Below are positions 15,509 to 25,258 of a stretch of 64,000 nt of DNA, one piece after another. The notes below the pieces were generated by a model. That model worked only from the letters and a program-made list of their open reading frames with translations. It was not told the origin of the DNA and did no database searches. This DNA comes from Wandonia haliotis (lineage in GTDB: Bacteria; Bacteroidota; Bacteroidia; Flavobacteriales_D; Crocinitomicaceae): the NCBI RefSeq assembly GCF_039523435.1, contig NZ_BAAAFH010000022.1:124001-188000 (forward strand), written 5' to 3'. The position numbers and the translations under genes were made by a program. Position 1 is the stretch's first letter. Every line of letters begins with the position of its first letter.

Positions 15509-17944
15509 TTAACGGATCAATATGACATGTCCCATTACTTCCTGATGTTTATCTACTCCATCTATTTTGTAAGTAATCTTCCAAAGATAAGTCCCATCCT
15601 GAACGATATTTCCTCCATAGGTTCCATCCCACCCAACTTCCGCATTATTGGATTCAAAGAGTATCTCTCCCCATCTGTTAAAGATCAACATCTTATAATT
15701 ATACGGGTCAAAACCTGAGGTAAACACGGGTTGAAATATCGGGTTGTGCTCATCCTGATCCGGAGTAAACGAGTTAGGTACGTAAAAAATTAAATCTGTA
15801 CCTACAACAATCAACTGGCTAACAGAGTCTACACATCCTGCATCTGTATAGGCCGTCAATGTTATCGTATAGGACTCTGGGTATCCTGAGTAGGTATGTG
15901 ATGGTGAAAATTCTCCTGAAAGAGGTGATCCATCCCCAAAATCCCATTCATATGATGTCGCTCCGGAAGATTGATTTGTCAGTGTTATGAATGGATCCGA
16001 AGTTGTTATTTCGGTAGGAAATGATGAAAAATCAGCTACCGGATCTGACTCTACACAAATATACGAACTGGTTCTGGTTGTACCCGAACACCCTTCCGGT
16101 GTTGTTAAAGTAAGACTAACATCAAAACACCCCGGAGCATCGTAGGTGGTAGTAGCACTTCCACAAACAGAAGAACTACTGCCATTCCCGAAATCCCAAA
16201 AACAGGTTTGATATGAACCTTGCGTCGTATCAGTAAAACTCACTTCTAACGGGATACATCCATACATTACGTTCGCAACAAACCCTGGTGTAGGCATCTG
16301 TACGATTGTTATATCCATATCATCAGTTGCTGAACAACCTTCTGTTGTAGTCCCGGTTACAGTGTAAGTCCCTGAATTAGCAGGATAAAAAGGTACTCCA
16401 TCAGACACTGCATTATCCCAGGTATATGTATCAGCTCCTGAACCAGTCAACACTACAGACTCTCCATTACATATTGTTATATCAGCCCCTGCGTTAACAG
16501 TAGGAATTGTACCAATAGTAACTTGTGTTGTCGCCGTTGCAAAACAATTCGGGTCCGGAGTTTGATAAGTAACTGTATAAACTCCGGGTTGAGACATCGT
16601 TAAATCTATCTCTCCCGTAGTAGTATTAATTATCAATCCTGCACCTGAGGAATACGTCCCCCCCGGTGTACCTGTCAAGGAAGGAACCGGATTAACTGAT
16701 CCCGACTGACAATACACCGGATCATTATAACTAATGTTCGCATATTCAATTAAACCACCTAGTAACGTAACAGGAACTGTAAATTCGCAATTCGGTTCCC
16801 CGGAAAAGAACAGTCGGAAACTACAGGATCTATCAGTCACAGCTGCCGGAGGTCCCGTAAAACTATAAGGAATTTGTCCCGATTGAAATGGATAGCTATC
16901 AATGATTTCCTGGTTTCCATCACAATCTTCTATAATCAGATCACCAAGTGCGGGAGGATTGTCAAATTCAATCTGTCCATCGACCAACCAATTTGTAGCA
17001 CAATTCGGTAGGTTTATATTCGATGTGAAATCCACTATAGAACACAAGGGATCACAAGGAGCTGCATTCGTATAGTTCACTGACAACTCACAGTCTCCAT
17101 CATCTGAAAAGTAAACCCTTACCGAACAACTTTGCCCATCAGCTGTAATATCCGGTATTGTAAAATTATGATTTCCCGGAGAGAAAGGAGCGTTGGCGAT
17201 CACAACCTGATTTCCATTACAATCCTCCGCCAGTAAACTGCCTGTTTCCGGTGGATCTGCAACGTCAAATGTACCAGAAAGATCAAATTCCCCTGTGGAC
17301 GGATCACACGCACCAACAGTTACTGACAAATTAGTGATTTCACATGGCTCAACAACGCTACAATCCGTCGTGGCTGTACTGGATGGTGAATTTGAAAACA
17401 CAATATTTGTTGATTGATTGGAATAATTTGTAATCAATAATACGTACACATCCCCAGGTTGAGCATTTGAAATGTTCGCTTCTTCATTTTCAGAATCAGA
17501 ATAGCTACAGTCTACTATTCCATTCCAACCGGCTCCCGAACCTGCTGACCCCATATTGCCACAATTTCCCATAGCATCATTCAGATCATTAAAGGGTCCG
17601 TACAATATAAAATCGATGTCCACATTTGCCGAATTCGACATTTCAATATCAAGATTTCCCCCCTGATCTATTTCCAGATAATACCAGGCGGGATTTGGTT
17701 GAGACCCTAAACACCCATAGTTATTTCCAGACTCAGCATCTCCTGTGTTAACTCCGGCTGGGAATGTATACGTACTCCCTGTACAAAACCCTTCTGCCTC
17801 AGCACAACTAGCTCCTTGTGCTGAGGTAAATTGACTTATCAGAACAAAAGAAAGTGTAATTAGAAATACTTGTAAAAAGCCTCTTTTTTGTTTGGAAAAC
17901 ACGCGATATTGTCCAAATACATTAACATTAGATAGTAGTATCAT
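15509..17944 (-). CDS. T9SS type B (gliding-associated) PKD-domain surface protein, 811 residues
   Basis: A large secreted protein. A signal sequence ends near FTSAQGA (about 43). An N-terminal domain follows with ASCAEAEGFCTGSTYTFPAG, PAWYYLEIDQGG and DIDFILYGPF, a module repeatedly seen at the start of Bacteroidota adhesins. Then come Cys-rich repeats with the pattern VE/LEDCDGN, SCSVR, CxxxV (about 200-395), PKD-like domains (about 540-715, with SFTDTTQGSYQTCFWDFGNG and SYEWDFGDGSPLSG), and the gliding-motility-associated C-terminal domain (VPNSFTPDQDEHNPIF to GHVILIR). This predicts export by T9SS and tight surface attachment. The ligand is unknown. The leader (17945-18030) matches that of the 21265 gene. 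Confidence 0.85.
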   Translation of the reverse strand: MILLSNVNVFGQYRVFSKQKRGFLQVFLITLSFVLISQFTSAQGASCAEAEGFCTGSTYTFPAGVNTGDAESGNNYGCLGSQPNPAWYYLEIDQGGNLDIEMSNSANVDIDFILYGPFNDLNDAMGNCGNMGSAGSGAGWNGIVDCSYSDSENEEANISNAQPGDVYVLLITNYSNQSTNIVFSNSPSSTATTDCSVVEPCEITNLSVTVGACDPSTGEFDLSGTFDVADPPETGSLLAEDCNGNQVVIANAPFSPGNHNFTIPDITADGQSCSVRVYFSDDGDCELSVNYTNAAPCDPLCSIVDFTSNINLPNCATNWLVDGQIEFDNPPALGDLIIEDCDGNQEIIDSYPFQSGQIPYSFTGPPAAVTDRSCSFRLFFSGEPNCEFTVPVTLLGGLIEYANISYNDPVYCQSGSVNPVPSLTGTPGGTYSSGAGLIINTTTGEIDLTMSQPGVYTVTYQTPDPNCFATATTQVTIGTIPTVNAGADITICNGESVVLTGSGADTYTWDNAVSDGVPFYPANSGTYTVTGTTTEGCSATDDMDITIVQMPTPGFVANVMYGCIPLEVSFTDTTQGSYQTCFWDFGNGSSSSVCGSATTTYDAPGCFDVSLTLTTPEGCSGTTRTSSYICVESDPVADFSSFPTEITTSDPFITLTNQSSGATSYEWDFGDGSPLSGEFSPSHTYSGYPESYTITLTAYTDAGCVDSVSQLIVVGTDLIFYVPNSFTPDQDEHNPIFQPVFTSGFDPYNYKMLIFNRWGEILFESNNAEVGWDGTYGGNIVQDGTYLWKITYKIDGVDKHQEVMGHVILIR

Positions 17945-18035
17945 CTTCTCTCGTAATAGTAATAGTTCGTATTAACACTTCATATACAATAAAGTGTTAC
18001 TCTAAAATTACGGATACTTTAAGGTTTACACAAAA
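17945..18035 (-). promoter_or_regulatory. Promoter and 5'-hairpin leader of the 811-residue T9SS gene
   Basis: On the minus strand a TTTG is followed after 20 bases by TAATTTTA (18003-18010), then within 4-5 bases by an inverted repeat AACACTT / AAGTGTT (17974-17980 and 17992-17998, 11-base loop). Next come the sequence ATTACTATTAC and the ATG at 17944. The whole arrangement is shared with the leader at 21266-21360, although the stem sequences differ. Confidence 0.5.
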
Positions 18036-18114
18036 TTCACACTCATTATTTTTTATTTTTAACAAAATCCTGATATTCTGTCATATTTCAAAAAGAGTGT
18101 TTTGACCACAACTG

Positions 18115-21069
18115 TTAACGTATTAATGTGACATGTCCTGAGATTATATGCCGTTTATCAATATCCTTTACTTTATAGGTAATCTTCCACACGTATGTTC
18201 CATCTTCAACAATTTTCCCTCCATACGTTCCATCCCAACCAAATTCAGCATCATTTGATTCAAACAATACTTCTCCCCAACGATTGAAGATTAACAGATT
18301 ATAGTTATAAGGATCATACCCTTGCGAAAACACCGGCTTAAACACCTCGTTAAACTCATCATTATCAGGGGTAAAAGTATTCGGTACGTAATATAAAATA
18401 ACTTCGTTAACGACGACCAATTGACTTATAGTATCCGCACATCCATCTTCCGAATAAGCAATCAATGTTACCAGATAATCCCCTCCATAATTAGTAGGAA
18501 ACTCATGCGTTGGTGAAATCTCAGTTGAAGTTGGAGATTCATCTCCGAAATCCCATAGATAAGAAACAGCTCCGGAAGACTCATTTATCATTTCAGACTC
18601 CCAATCTAACGTCGTAAGAATATTAGGAGTTGGAGTAAAGTCGGCCGTTGGATTCGGATAGGAACAGATGTAATCATTTTTTGTTATTTCGTTCGCACAC
18701 CCTTCCGCTGTTGCCACTGAATATGAAACAGTATAACATCCCTGAGCAGAATAAGTATGGCTAATGTCTCCACATTGAGTTGAAGTTGATCCATCACCAA
18801 AATTCCATAGACATGATGCTATAGCTCCTGTTGTATTTGCTGTGTAGGTAACATGAATAGGAATACAACCATCAAGAGTATCTGCTATAAAATCCACCTG
18901 AGGAGTAGCGACCCAATTTAAGTAAACATCATCCGTGTTCTGGCAACCATTCTGATCCGTACCGATAACTGTGTACGTACCAGACCTGTCCGGCACAAAT
19001 GACTGCCCGTCAACAATACCATTATCCCATTCATAACTAACAGCTCCACTTCCTGTAAGAACAACTGTCTCACCTTCACAAACGGATATATCATTGCCAG
19101 CCCATACAGCAGGATTACTATTTACAGTAACTAACACATCATCACTTGCCTGACATCCGTTAGGACTCGTATAAGTAATTGTATAAACAGTCGTTTGAGA
19201 AGGAACAAAAGCAACACCATCCTGAACTCCGTTATCCCAGGCGTATCCAGGGTCTGTCGATGCAGACAGAATAACACTTTCACCATCACAAACAACCTGA
19301 TCAGACCCTGCATCAGGCACTTCAACTTGATCTATAAAAATAGTAACAGAATCCGTAGCAAAACAACCAATCGCGTCTACACCTGTAACTGCATATGTAA
19401 TCGTCGTTGTACCAACTGCAATTTCCACTCCATCCGTTAAGCCCTGATCCCAGGTATAGGACACTCCTCCTTGTCCCTGTGGGGTAAACGGATCACCTGG
19501 ACACAAATTCTGATCCGGTCCTGCTGATATCAAAGGAGCTGGAGATACCGTTACAGGATGGGTTGTTGTAGCAGAACAACCTGCATCTGATGTAACTGTC
19601 AGAGTTACATTTAAATTACCTGAAGCACCATAAGTATGTACAGGATCTTCATAAGTACCTTCGGTATCTGTCTCATTCGTTATCGGTCCATTTGCCGATT
19701 GCGTGACGACCCCATCTCCAAAATCCCATTGCCAGAATTCTATATTCCCACTACTAACCGTGGAGTTATCAGTAAAACTGATATCATCATTTTCACAAAC
19801 GGTAGATGGAGCCATCGTAAAATCAGCTACAGGATAGGGTGCATTTCCAACGGTCACAGATGCCGTAATAGAACATGAAACACCAGTGACAGGAACCATT
19901 TCAACTTCATAATAACCACCTGTTGTAACCGTAATGCTCTGCGTTGTTTCTCCGGTGTTCCACAAGTAAGATGCTGCTCCATCCGGCGCAGTCAATGTTA
20001 AAGGATCACTGCCACAAATAAACGTTCCTCCTGTAGAAGTTATAACTCCAAATGGTCGACAAGTGGCATCAACATAAGCATATCCGTAGTGTCCGGACTG
20101 AGAGCAATCTGCTACTCGAAACTCAATGGTCACGTTTTGTCCAATATAAGATGTTAACGGAGCAAAAGCTGTCTTCCAGTTCTGATACAAAACATCATTA
20201 CCCGCATTGATAAAATCAGGATTACTTGCCGTAGACTGAACACTATAACTTCCACATGGGATATCATTACCACTTTCATCATATAACCTCACAATAAAGT
20301 ATGGTTGTTCTGCCAACGGATGTCCCGGCTCTTCGACCACCACAGCATAACTATACGTAAATATTGCATTACTCATATCTACCAGATAGGTCTGCTTTAA
20401 CATTGCCACATTTGCACCACTGGATGCACCATCTCCAATTCGTGCCGAAAACTGACCTCCATCAGGGTTTACACGAGGAATTCCAACAACAGGATCATTA
20501 CCTCCATTCATAATCTGATGCTGACCTCCAGGAGCAACAGTATTAACACCACTTACTCCATAGGCATTTCCAGGATGTGTTCCTGCTGTCAATTCCCACC
20601 CATTAAATGTTCCGTCTTCAAAATCCATATTTTCACATGGTCCATTCATTTCTCTGGAACGCAAAGAATACGCTTCTTCTGTTTTCTCCTTACTGAACGG
20701 AATTAACTCTATCTCTTGTTCCAGATTCGCTATCCAATTTCTGTATTCCTGATACACTTCTTCCAGTGAACGAATTTTACCGGACTTCAGGTTTTTCGCA
20801 AGATTTTTTGCAAATACTGTTCGTCGTTTTATTATATGATCTACCGTTTCTCTGTGACTCTGACGGTAAAGGTTCAGTTTTAGATCATCTGAAATTTTAA
20901 AAAACGATAACTCCCCGGCAATATAGTCTGTAATTTCACCAACCGTAGATCGTTTTACAAATGACATTGCTTCTTCCTCAGTATGTACATGAAAATGATC
21001 TTCCTGCCCTACAACTTCGGGTACCCACAAAATAAACAGAACAAGCAAATAACAGCTGTACTTTTTCAT
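18115..21069 (-). CDS. T9SS type B PKD-domain surface protein, 984 residues
   Basis: The signal peptide (to about residue 22, EVVGQEDHFHVHTEEE) is followed by a charged helical segment (about 30-130), then a lectin/CUB-like beta domain of about 200 residues (NMDFEDGTFNGWELTAGTHP to SQSGHYGYAYVDATC). After it come a PKD domain (WQWDFGDGV), three tandem repeats of about 75 residues of the form AGxDxxVCxGxxVxLxGxG...YxWDNGV, two more PKD-like domains (CLWNFGDGS, YLWDFGDES) and the gliding-associated sorting domain (YVPNTFTPDNDEFNEVF to GHVTLIR). It is clearly a paralogue of the 1,229-residue gene upstream. It is probably co-transcribed with the 52-residue ORF, 37 bases upstream. Confidence 0.85.
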   Translation of the reverse strand: MKKYSCYLLVLFILWVPEVVGQEDHFHVHTEEEAMSFVKRSTVGEITDYIAGELSFFKISDDLKLNLYRQSHRETVDHIIKRRTVFAKNLAKNLKSGKIRSLEEVYQEYRNWIANLEQEIELIPFSKEKTEEAYSLRSREMNGPCENMDFEDGTFNGWELTAGTHPGNAYGVSGVNTVAPGGQHQIMNGGNDPVVGIPRVNPDGGQFSARIGDGASSGANVAMLKQTYLVDMSNAIFTYSYAVVVEEPGHPLAEQPYFIVRLYDESGNDIPCGSYSVQSTASNPDFINAGNDVLYQNWKTAFAPLTSYIGQNVTIEFRVADCSQSGHYGYAYVDATCRPFGVITSTGGTFICGSDPLTLTAPDGAASYLWNTGETTQSITVTTGGYYEVEMVPVTGVSCSITASVTVGNAPYPVADFTMAPSTVCENDDISFTDNSTVSSGNIEFWQWDFGDGVVTQSANGPITNETDTEGTYEDPVHTYGASGNLNVTLTVTSDAGCSATTTHPVTVSPAPLISAGPDQNLCPGDPFTPQGQGGVSYTWDQGLTDGVEIAVGTTTITYAVTGVDAIGCFATDSVTIFIDQVEVPDAGSDQVVCDGESVILSASTDPGYAWDNGVQDGVAFVPSQTTVYTITYTSPNGCQASDDVLVTVNSNPAVWAGNDISVCEGETVVLTGSGAVSYEWDNGIVDGQSFVPDRSGTYTVIGTDQNGCQNTDDVYLNWVATPQVDFIADTLDGCIPIHVTYTANTTGAIASCLWNFGDGSTSTQCGDISHTYSAQGCYTVSYSVATAEGCANEITKNDYICSYPNPTADFTPTPNILTTLDWESEMINESSGAVSYLWDFGDESPTSTEISPTHEFPTNYGGDYLVTLIAYSEDGCADTISQLVVVNEVILYYVPNTFTPDNDEFNEVFKPVFSQGYDPYNYNLLIFNRWGEVLFESNDAEFGWDGTYGGKIVEDGTYVWKITYKVKDIDKRHIISGHVTLIR

Positions 21070-21106
21070 AACGCTTCAAAAAATCTAAAGATGTCAGACA
21101 GCTTTG

Positions 21107-21265
21107 TTATCTAAACAGTTCGTTCGAACCATCTGTTTCACCTTTTGTGAAGCTTTCCTCTATATTATCTGAAAATACAGGTATATGCTTATGCGAGACC
21201 GAGAATCCGGTCAGGCTCATCAATTGAAGTGTAACAAACAGAATGAAAAACAGCAGTCTTTCCAT
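21107..21265 (-). CDS. Small secreted peptide of unknown function (52 residues)
   Basis: A short ORF from ATG 21265. It reads MERLLFFILFVTLQLMSLTG (a good signal sequence), then a 32-residue tail with SVSHKHIPVFSD and an acidic end. It sits between the conserved promoter/hairpin leader and the 984-residue T9SS gene, 37 bases away, on the same strand. It could be a real exported peptide, a leader ORF, or the remnant of a longer protein. Another in-frame start at 21328 would run through the 5' hairpin and is less likely. I recognise no family. Confidence 0.4.
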   Translation of the reverse strand: MERLLFFILFVTLQLMSLTGFSVSHKHIPVFSDNIEESFTKGETDGSNELFR

Positions 21266-21360
21266 CTTTTTGAGTAATAGTAATTTGTTAGTATCAAGTG
21301 CGCTTACCTTGGCAGGTAAGCGCACCATTGTAAAAATACTGATACTTTTCAGGTTTACAT
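21266..21360 (-). promoter_or_regulatory. Promoter and 5'-hairpin leader of the 984-residue T9SS unit
   Basis: A -7-like box TATTTTTA (21331-21338, minus) is preceded by GTAAACCT (21351-21358), as in the leader at 17945-18035. It is followed after 5 bases by a perfect 12-bp inverted repeat (21298-21309 and 21314-21325) with a 4-base loop, then ATTACTATTAC and the ATG at 21265. The stem-loop would lie at the very 5' end of the mRNA. Confidence 0.55.
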
Positions 21361-21473
21361 AAAATCTACACCTGATATTTTCATCTCAAAACAGATTTGC
21401 TAAATACTGTCTGTTTTTCAAACAATTATCACAATATTCTAACTAAATAGTAATAAACTATAGAACGGAAATT

Positions 21474-24400
21474 TTAACGTAATAAAGTCACATGACCAGT
21501 AATAACCTGCCTTTTATCCACTCCTTTTACTTTATAGGTTATTTTCCAAATATATACCCCGTCCTCAGCGATTCTTCCGCCATACGTTCCATTCCAACCT
21601 ACACGAGCATCATTTGATTCAAAAAGAACTTCTCCCCATCTATTAAAAATCAACAGAGTATAACTATACGGATCAAATCCCTGCGTAAATATAGGCTTAA
21701 ACTCTTCATTAAAATCATCATTATCAGGTGTAAAAGCATTCGGCACATAGTACAGTATTTCTTCATTTACTTTTACTAATCTGGTCGTTGTATCTGTACA
21801 CCCATGTTCAGAATAAGCAATTAACGTAACAATGTAGTCTCCCCCCTCATTAGTAGGAAATTCATGAATAGGAGAAAATTCGGACGAATGTGCTGAATTA
21901 TCACCAAAATCCCAAAAATAAGTAGATGCTCCAGAGGTTTCATTCACCATTTCTGACTCCCATTTAATTGTAGACAACACATTCGGTGTAGGCGTAAAAT
22001 CAGCTATCGGATAAGGATATGCACAAATATAATTTGGAATGGTAGCCGTATTTGTACAACCTTCAACAGTTGTTACTGTATACGAAACTGTGTAACATCC
22101 TGCATTTGGATAGGAATGTGTCACCTCATCACATGAATTAGATGTAGATCCATCTCCCAAATTCCATAAACATGTTGCTATATTACCTGTAGCCTGTGCT
22201 GTGAAATTAGTGTGCACAGGTAAACAACCGTCTAATGTGTCGGCAACGAAACTCACTTGTGGTGTCGGTACCCAGTTTACATACATATCATCCGTATTCT
22301 GACAACCATTGTGGTCTGTACCAATAACAGTATAGGTACCAGATTGAGTAGGTACAAAAGGAATTCCATCAACCACATTGTTATCCCATTGATAAGAAAC
22401 AGCTCCACTTCCTGTAAGGACAACTGTAAATCCTTCACAAACTGTGATGTCATTTCCTGCTGATACTACCGGTAGATCATATACCTCTATGCGAACAGTT
22501 TGATCAAGAGGTTGGCCACAAGTAAGAGGCGAGCTTTCCGAAACATAATTCAGGTTATACTCATACACTCCTGCCTGTGAAGTAGGAACCGTTATTGTAA
22601 CATCCGGTCCTCCAGAAGATTGAACAGTCTGATCAGCCCCTCCGTTAATCGCATAAGTAAAAGTGAAAGGCTCAATACCGTTTACTCCTTCAAACAAAAT
22701 TTCAGGCTCAGGATCGTTCAGACAAACATTTACTGAACCGGAAATAGAAGCCGTAGGCAGTGGATGAATTTCAATATCAATATCATCGGCGAGATCACTG
22801 GAACATCCGTTATCATCTACAACCCGGGTTAGATTATAAGTGTAATTTCCAACTACGTTGGTTGGCGCACCCACAGTTCCGTCACCATTCGCATCAGAGA
22901 CGGTTGTCAACTCTGTGCCTCCGTTAATCGTGTAATAAAAAGTATAAGGAGCAGTAGCATTTTGCCCTTCAAAGACAACCTGAGGATCCGGCTCGTATTG
23001 ACATAAATCTACTGCCCCTGAAATAGTAGCTGTAGGTAATGGCAAAATATCAACTGTTATTGTTTCATTGAGTTGCTGAGAACAAGCAGAAACGGATGAT
23101 TCCAATACATTTGTTAAATTATAAACAAATGCTCCCACAACATCTGATGGAGCATTTAATGTAACAGAATTCTGTCCTGCCTGTGTAGAAATCGTTTGGT
23201 CTGCTCCTCCATTGATAGAATAAGTAAATGTGTAAGCTGATGTTCCATTACTTCCTTCAAAAGTAACTACCGGATTAGGTGCATTTTGACATACAGCAAC
23301 ATCTGATGCAATTGTAGCCTGAGGAACCGTGTTTATGTTTACTGTAACTGTTCCTTGTTGATTTTGTCCACAAGAAGCCTGATCCCCACCTTCAACGCTA
23401 ACCAAATCGTACACAAATGTTCCGTCTGTTGTAGTTGGCACATTTACAGTAACTGTATTACTTCCCGAAGGAGAGGTAACAGTTTGGGGAGCCCCATTAT
23501 TTATTGTATATGTAAAAGTATACGGTTGAACTCCATCGGCTCCGGTAAATGTAACCTGTGGTTCCGCATCTCCTACACAAACGTTCACATCACCTGCGAT
23601 AGTTGCAGTAGGTAACTGATTCACCAGAACAGGAGAAGTATATGAGTTGTAACACCCATCCTCTGAATAAACAGTAAGAGTGACATTATAATTCCCCGGA
23701 TTCGGATAATTATGCTCCGGTAAAGTATAGGTTCCCGTAGTTTGATTCACCCCGGTTATTCCACCTGTAGAATGTGGTGTCTGGATTCCATCACCGAAGT
23801 CCCACTGGTAAGAACTAATTACTCCATTAGTACCGATTGTTGTCCCATCCGTAAACTCAATATTCTGACCTTCACAAATAGTCGCTGCATCAGGAGTAAA
23901 AGTAGGTTGCGGAACAGGGAACGGAACAATATCCGCCTCTACCAAAACCGCACAGTTTGCCCCCTGAACAGGAGTTACATTACACGTGTAATGCCCTGCG
24001 GTAGTTACCGAAATTTCACGAGTCGTTTCTCCCGTATTCCATAAATACGCTGCAGCTCCATCAGGAGCACTCAAAATAGTTGCTTGCCCCTCACAACGTG
24101 CTTCAATCTCCATCACATGACAATACGCATCAACATAAGCATATCCATAATGTCCGGATTGAGAACAATCTCCAACAGAAAACTCCATTGTAACGTTCTG
24201 CCCTACATAATTTTCCAACGAAGAAAAAACAGTGGTCCAGTCTCTATAAGTTACATTCCCCTGAGTATTCCATCCTGGTTGACCATCACCTCCGTATGCC
24301 TCATACTCTGCACAGGATATACTCTGTCCGTTTTCATCGTACAAACGCACACGCACAAAAGGCTGTTCCCCGGCCGAATGTCCCGGATCCTGCAAAATAG

Positions 24401-25163
24401 CAGCGTACGAATAGGTAAACACCGTACTTGCTGCATCTACCTGAAAAGTCTGTACTAATGCTCCGGCACGTGCTCCGGTTCCCGTTCCATCTCCAACACG
24501 AACGGAACAGTTTCCTCCGGCAGGATTAACTCTGGGAACTCCTACAACAGGGTCATTTCCTCCATTAACAATAGCATGCTGACTATTTGCTCCACCAGGA
24601 ACACATGCTACCTGATTAATAATTTGGAAAGGATTGTTATTTACTCTACCACAAATAGTTTCCCATCCTGTAAAGTTACAAGTTTCAAAATCCGCATTTT
24701 GACACGGCTCTCCAGCTGCTCTGGAACGGTTGTTCACAACATCCTCCTGACCTTCTTCTATCGGAATCCGGTAATACTTTCCGATAACAATGAAACCTTC
24801 TTCATAAACCGGCTCGAAAAGAAGTTCATCCCGATACGTTTCTATGAGTTCAAAAATCCTGTCAGAGGCAAACTCAACAGAGAGTCCTCCCTCACAGATT
24901 TCATCTACAACTTTTCTCTGAATAAAATCAACCATGACCCTATTGAATCGGTTAAAATCATCAAGAGAGAAATTGTATCTCTCGTTAAAATGTTGAGGAA
25001 AACCAATTGAAATAAGGTGCCCATCTAGTTGATCACCTGCTTCCTCTCTACAACTCACCAATTCTGCATCATGATTATGATCATGACCCTGGTGATTCTC
25101 CTGCGCACTCAATCCACCGCAGCTAATAACAGCTACCATCAAAGTAGTTAGTAGAACTTTCAT
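21474..25163 (-). CDS. T9SS type B surface protein with four tandem beta-repeats, 1,229 residues
   Basis: A paralogue of the 984-residue protein with the same plan. The signal peptide ends near GGLSAQENHQ. A His-rich stretch (HQGHDHNHD) is followed by a helical segment, then the lectin/CUB-like domain (NADFETCNFTGWETICGRVN to SQSGHYGYAYVDAYC) and a PKD domain (YQWDFGDGI). It then has four tandem repeats of about 95 residues (pattern PxATIxGxVxVCxxxPxPxVxFxG, then PYTFTYxINGG, absent from the shorter paralogue), one AGNDITVCEG repeat and two PKD-like domains. The gliding-associated sorting domain ends GHVTLLR. The likely role is a surface adhesin or mucilage component secreted by T9SS. The His-rich N-terminus could bind metal. 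Confidence 0.85.
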   Translation of the reverse strand: MKVLLTTLMVAVISCGGLSAQENHQGHDHNHDAELVSCREEAGDQLDGHLISIGFPQHFNERYNFSLDDFNRFNRVMVDFIQRKVVDEICEGGLSVEFASDRIFELIETYRDELLFEPVYEEGFIVIGKYYRIPIEEGQEDVVNNRSRAAGEPCQNADFETCNFTGWETICGRVNNNPFQIINQVACVPGGANSQHAIVNGGNDPVVGVPRVNPAGGNCSVRVGDGTGTGARAGALVQTFQVDAASTVFTYSYAAILQDPGHSAGEQPFVRVRLYDENGQSISCAEYEAYGGDGQPGWNTQGNVTYRDWTTVFSSLENYVGQNVTMEFSVGDCSQSGHYGYAYVDAYCHVMEIEARCEGQATILSAPDGAAAYLWNTGETTREISVTTAGHYTCNVTPVQGANCAVLVEADIVPFPVPQPTFTPDAATICEGQNIEFTDGTTIGTNGVISSYQWDFGDGIQTPHSTGGITGVNQTTGTYTLPEHNYPNPGNYNVTLTVYSEDGCYNSYTSPVLVNQLPTATIAGDVNVCVGDAEPQVTFTGADGVQPYTFTYTINNGAPQTVTSPSGSNTVTVNVPTTTDGTFVYDLVSVEGGDQASCGQNQQGTVTVNINTVPQATIASDVAVCQNAPNPVVTFEGSNGTSAYTFTYSINGGADQTISTQAGQNSVTLNAPSDVVGAFVYNLTNVLESSVSACSQQLNETITVDILPLPTATISGAVDLCQYEPDPQVVFEGQNATAPYTFYYTINGGTELTTVSDANGDGTVGAPTNVVGNYTYNLTRVVDDNGCSSDLADDIDIEIHPLPTASISGSVNVCLNDPEPEILFEGVNGIEPFTFTYAINGGADQTVQSSGGPDVTITVPTSQAGVYEYNLNYVSESSPLTCGQPLDQTVRIEVYDLPVVSAGNDITVCEGFTVVLTGSGAVSYQWDNNVVDGIPFVPTQSGTYTVIGTDHNGCQNTDDMYVNWVPTPQVSFVADTLDGCLPVHTNFTAQATGNIATCLWNLGDGSTSNSCDEVTHSYPNAGCYTVSYTVTTVEGCTNTATIPNYICAYPYPIADFTPTPNVLSTIKWESEMVNETSGASTYFWDFGDNSAHSSEFSPIHEFPTNEGGDYIVTLIAYSEHGCTDTTTRLVKVNEEILYYVPNAFTPDNDDFNEEFKPIFTQGFDPYSYTLLIFNRWGEVLFESNDARVGWNGTYGGRIAEDGVYIWKITYKVKGVDKRQVITGHVTLLR
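22473..23612 (-). repeat. Four tandem protein-level repeats of about 95 residues
   Basis: Within the 1,229-residue gene four units start with PTATIAG, PQATIAS, PTATISG and PTASISG. Each unit runs VC...P.V.F.G.NG..PYTFTY.INGG...T.........VP.....G.Y.YNL..V.....C.......T..V.I..L. Spacing is about 285 bases. Repeats are clear in protein and diverged in DNA, so they are old rather than freshly duplicated. Confidence 0.8.
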
Positions 25164-25235
25164 AATACCTAAAATTTCGGTTAGTAAACACCCACTTGCT
25201 TTTGTAAAAAATACTTCAGCCCAAATAATAACGAG

Positions 25236-25258
25236 AAAAAAATAGAGGGGTTGCCTCT
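25236..25258 (-). terminator. Short terminator after the SDR gene
   Basis: On the minus strand AGAGG / CCTCT (25044-style pairing at 25054-25058 offset +200, i.e. 25254-25258 with 25244-25248) forms a 5-bp stem with a 5-base loop, followed by ATTTTTTT (25236-25243). It begins about 48 bases after the SDR stop. The stem is short, so confidence is modest. Confidence 0.45.

Noticed and set aside
24084..25010. Open frames on the plus strand of 124 and 144 codons opposite the 1,229-residue T9SS gene
   Set aside because: They have no recognisable protein features, and the opposite strand carries a clear multi-domain protein. They are shadows of its codon use.
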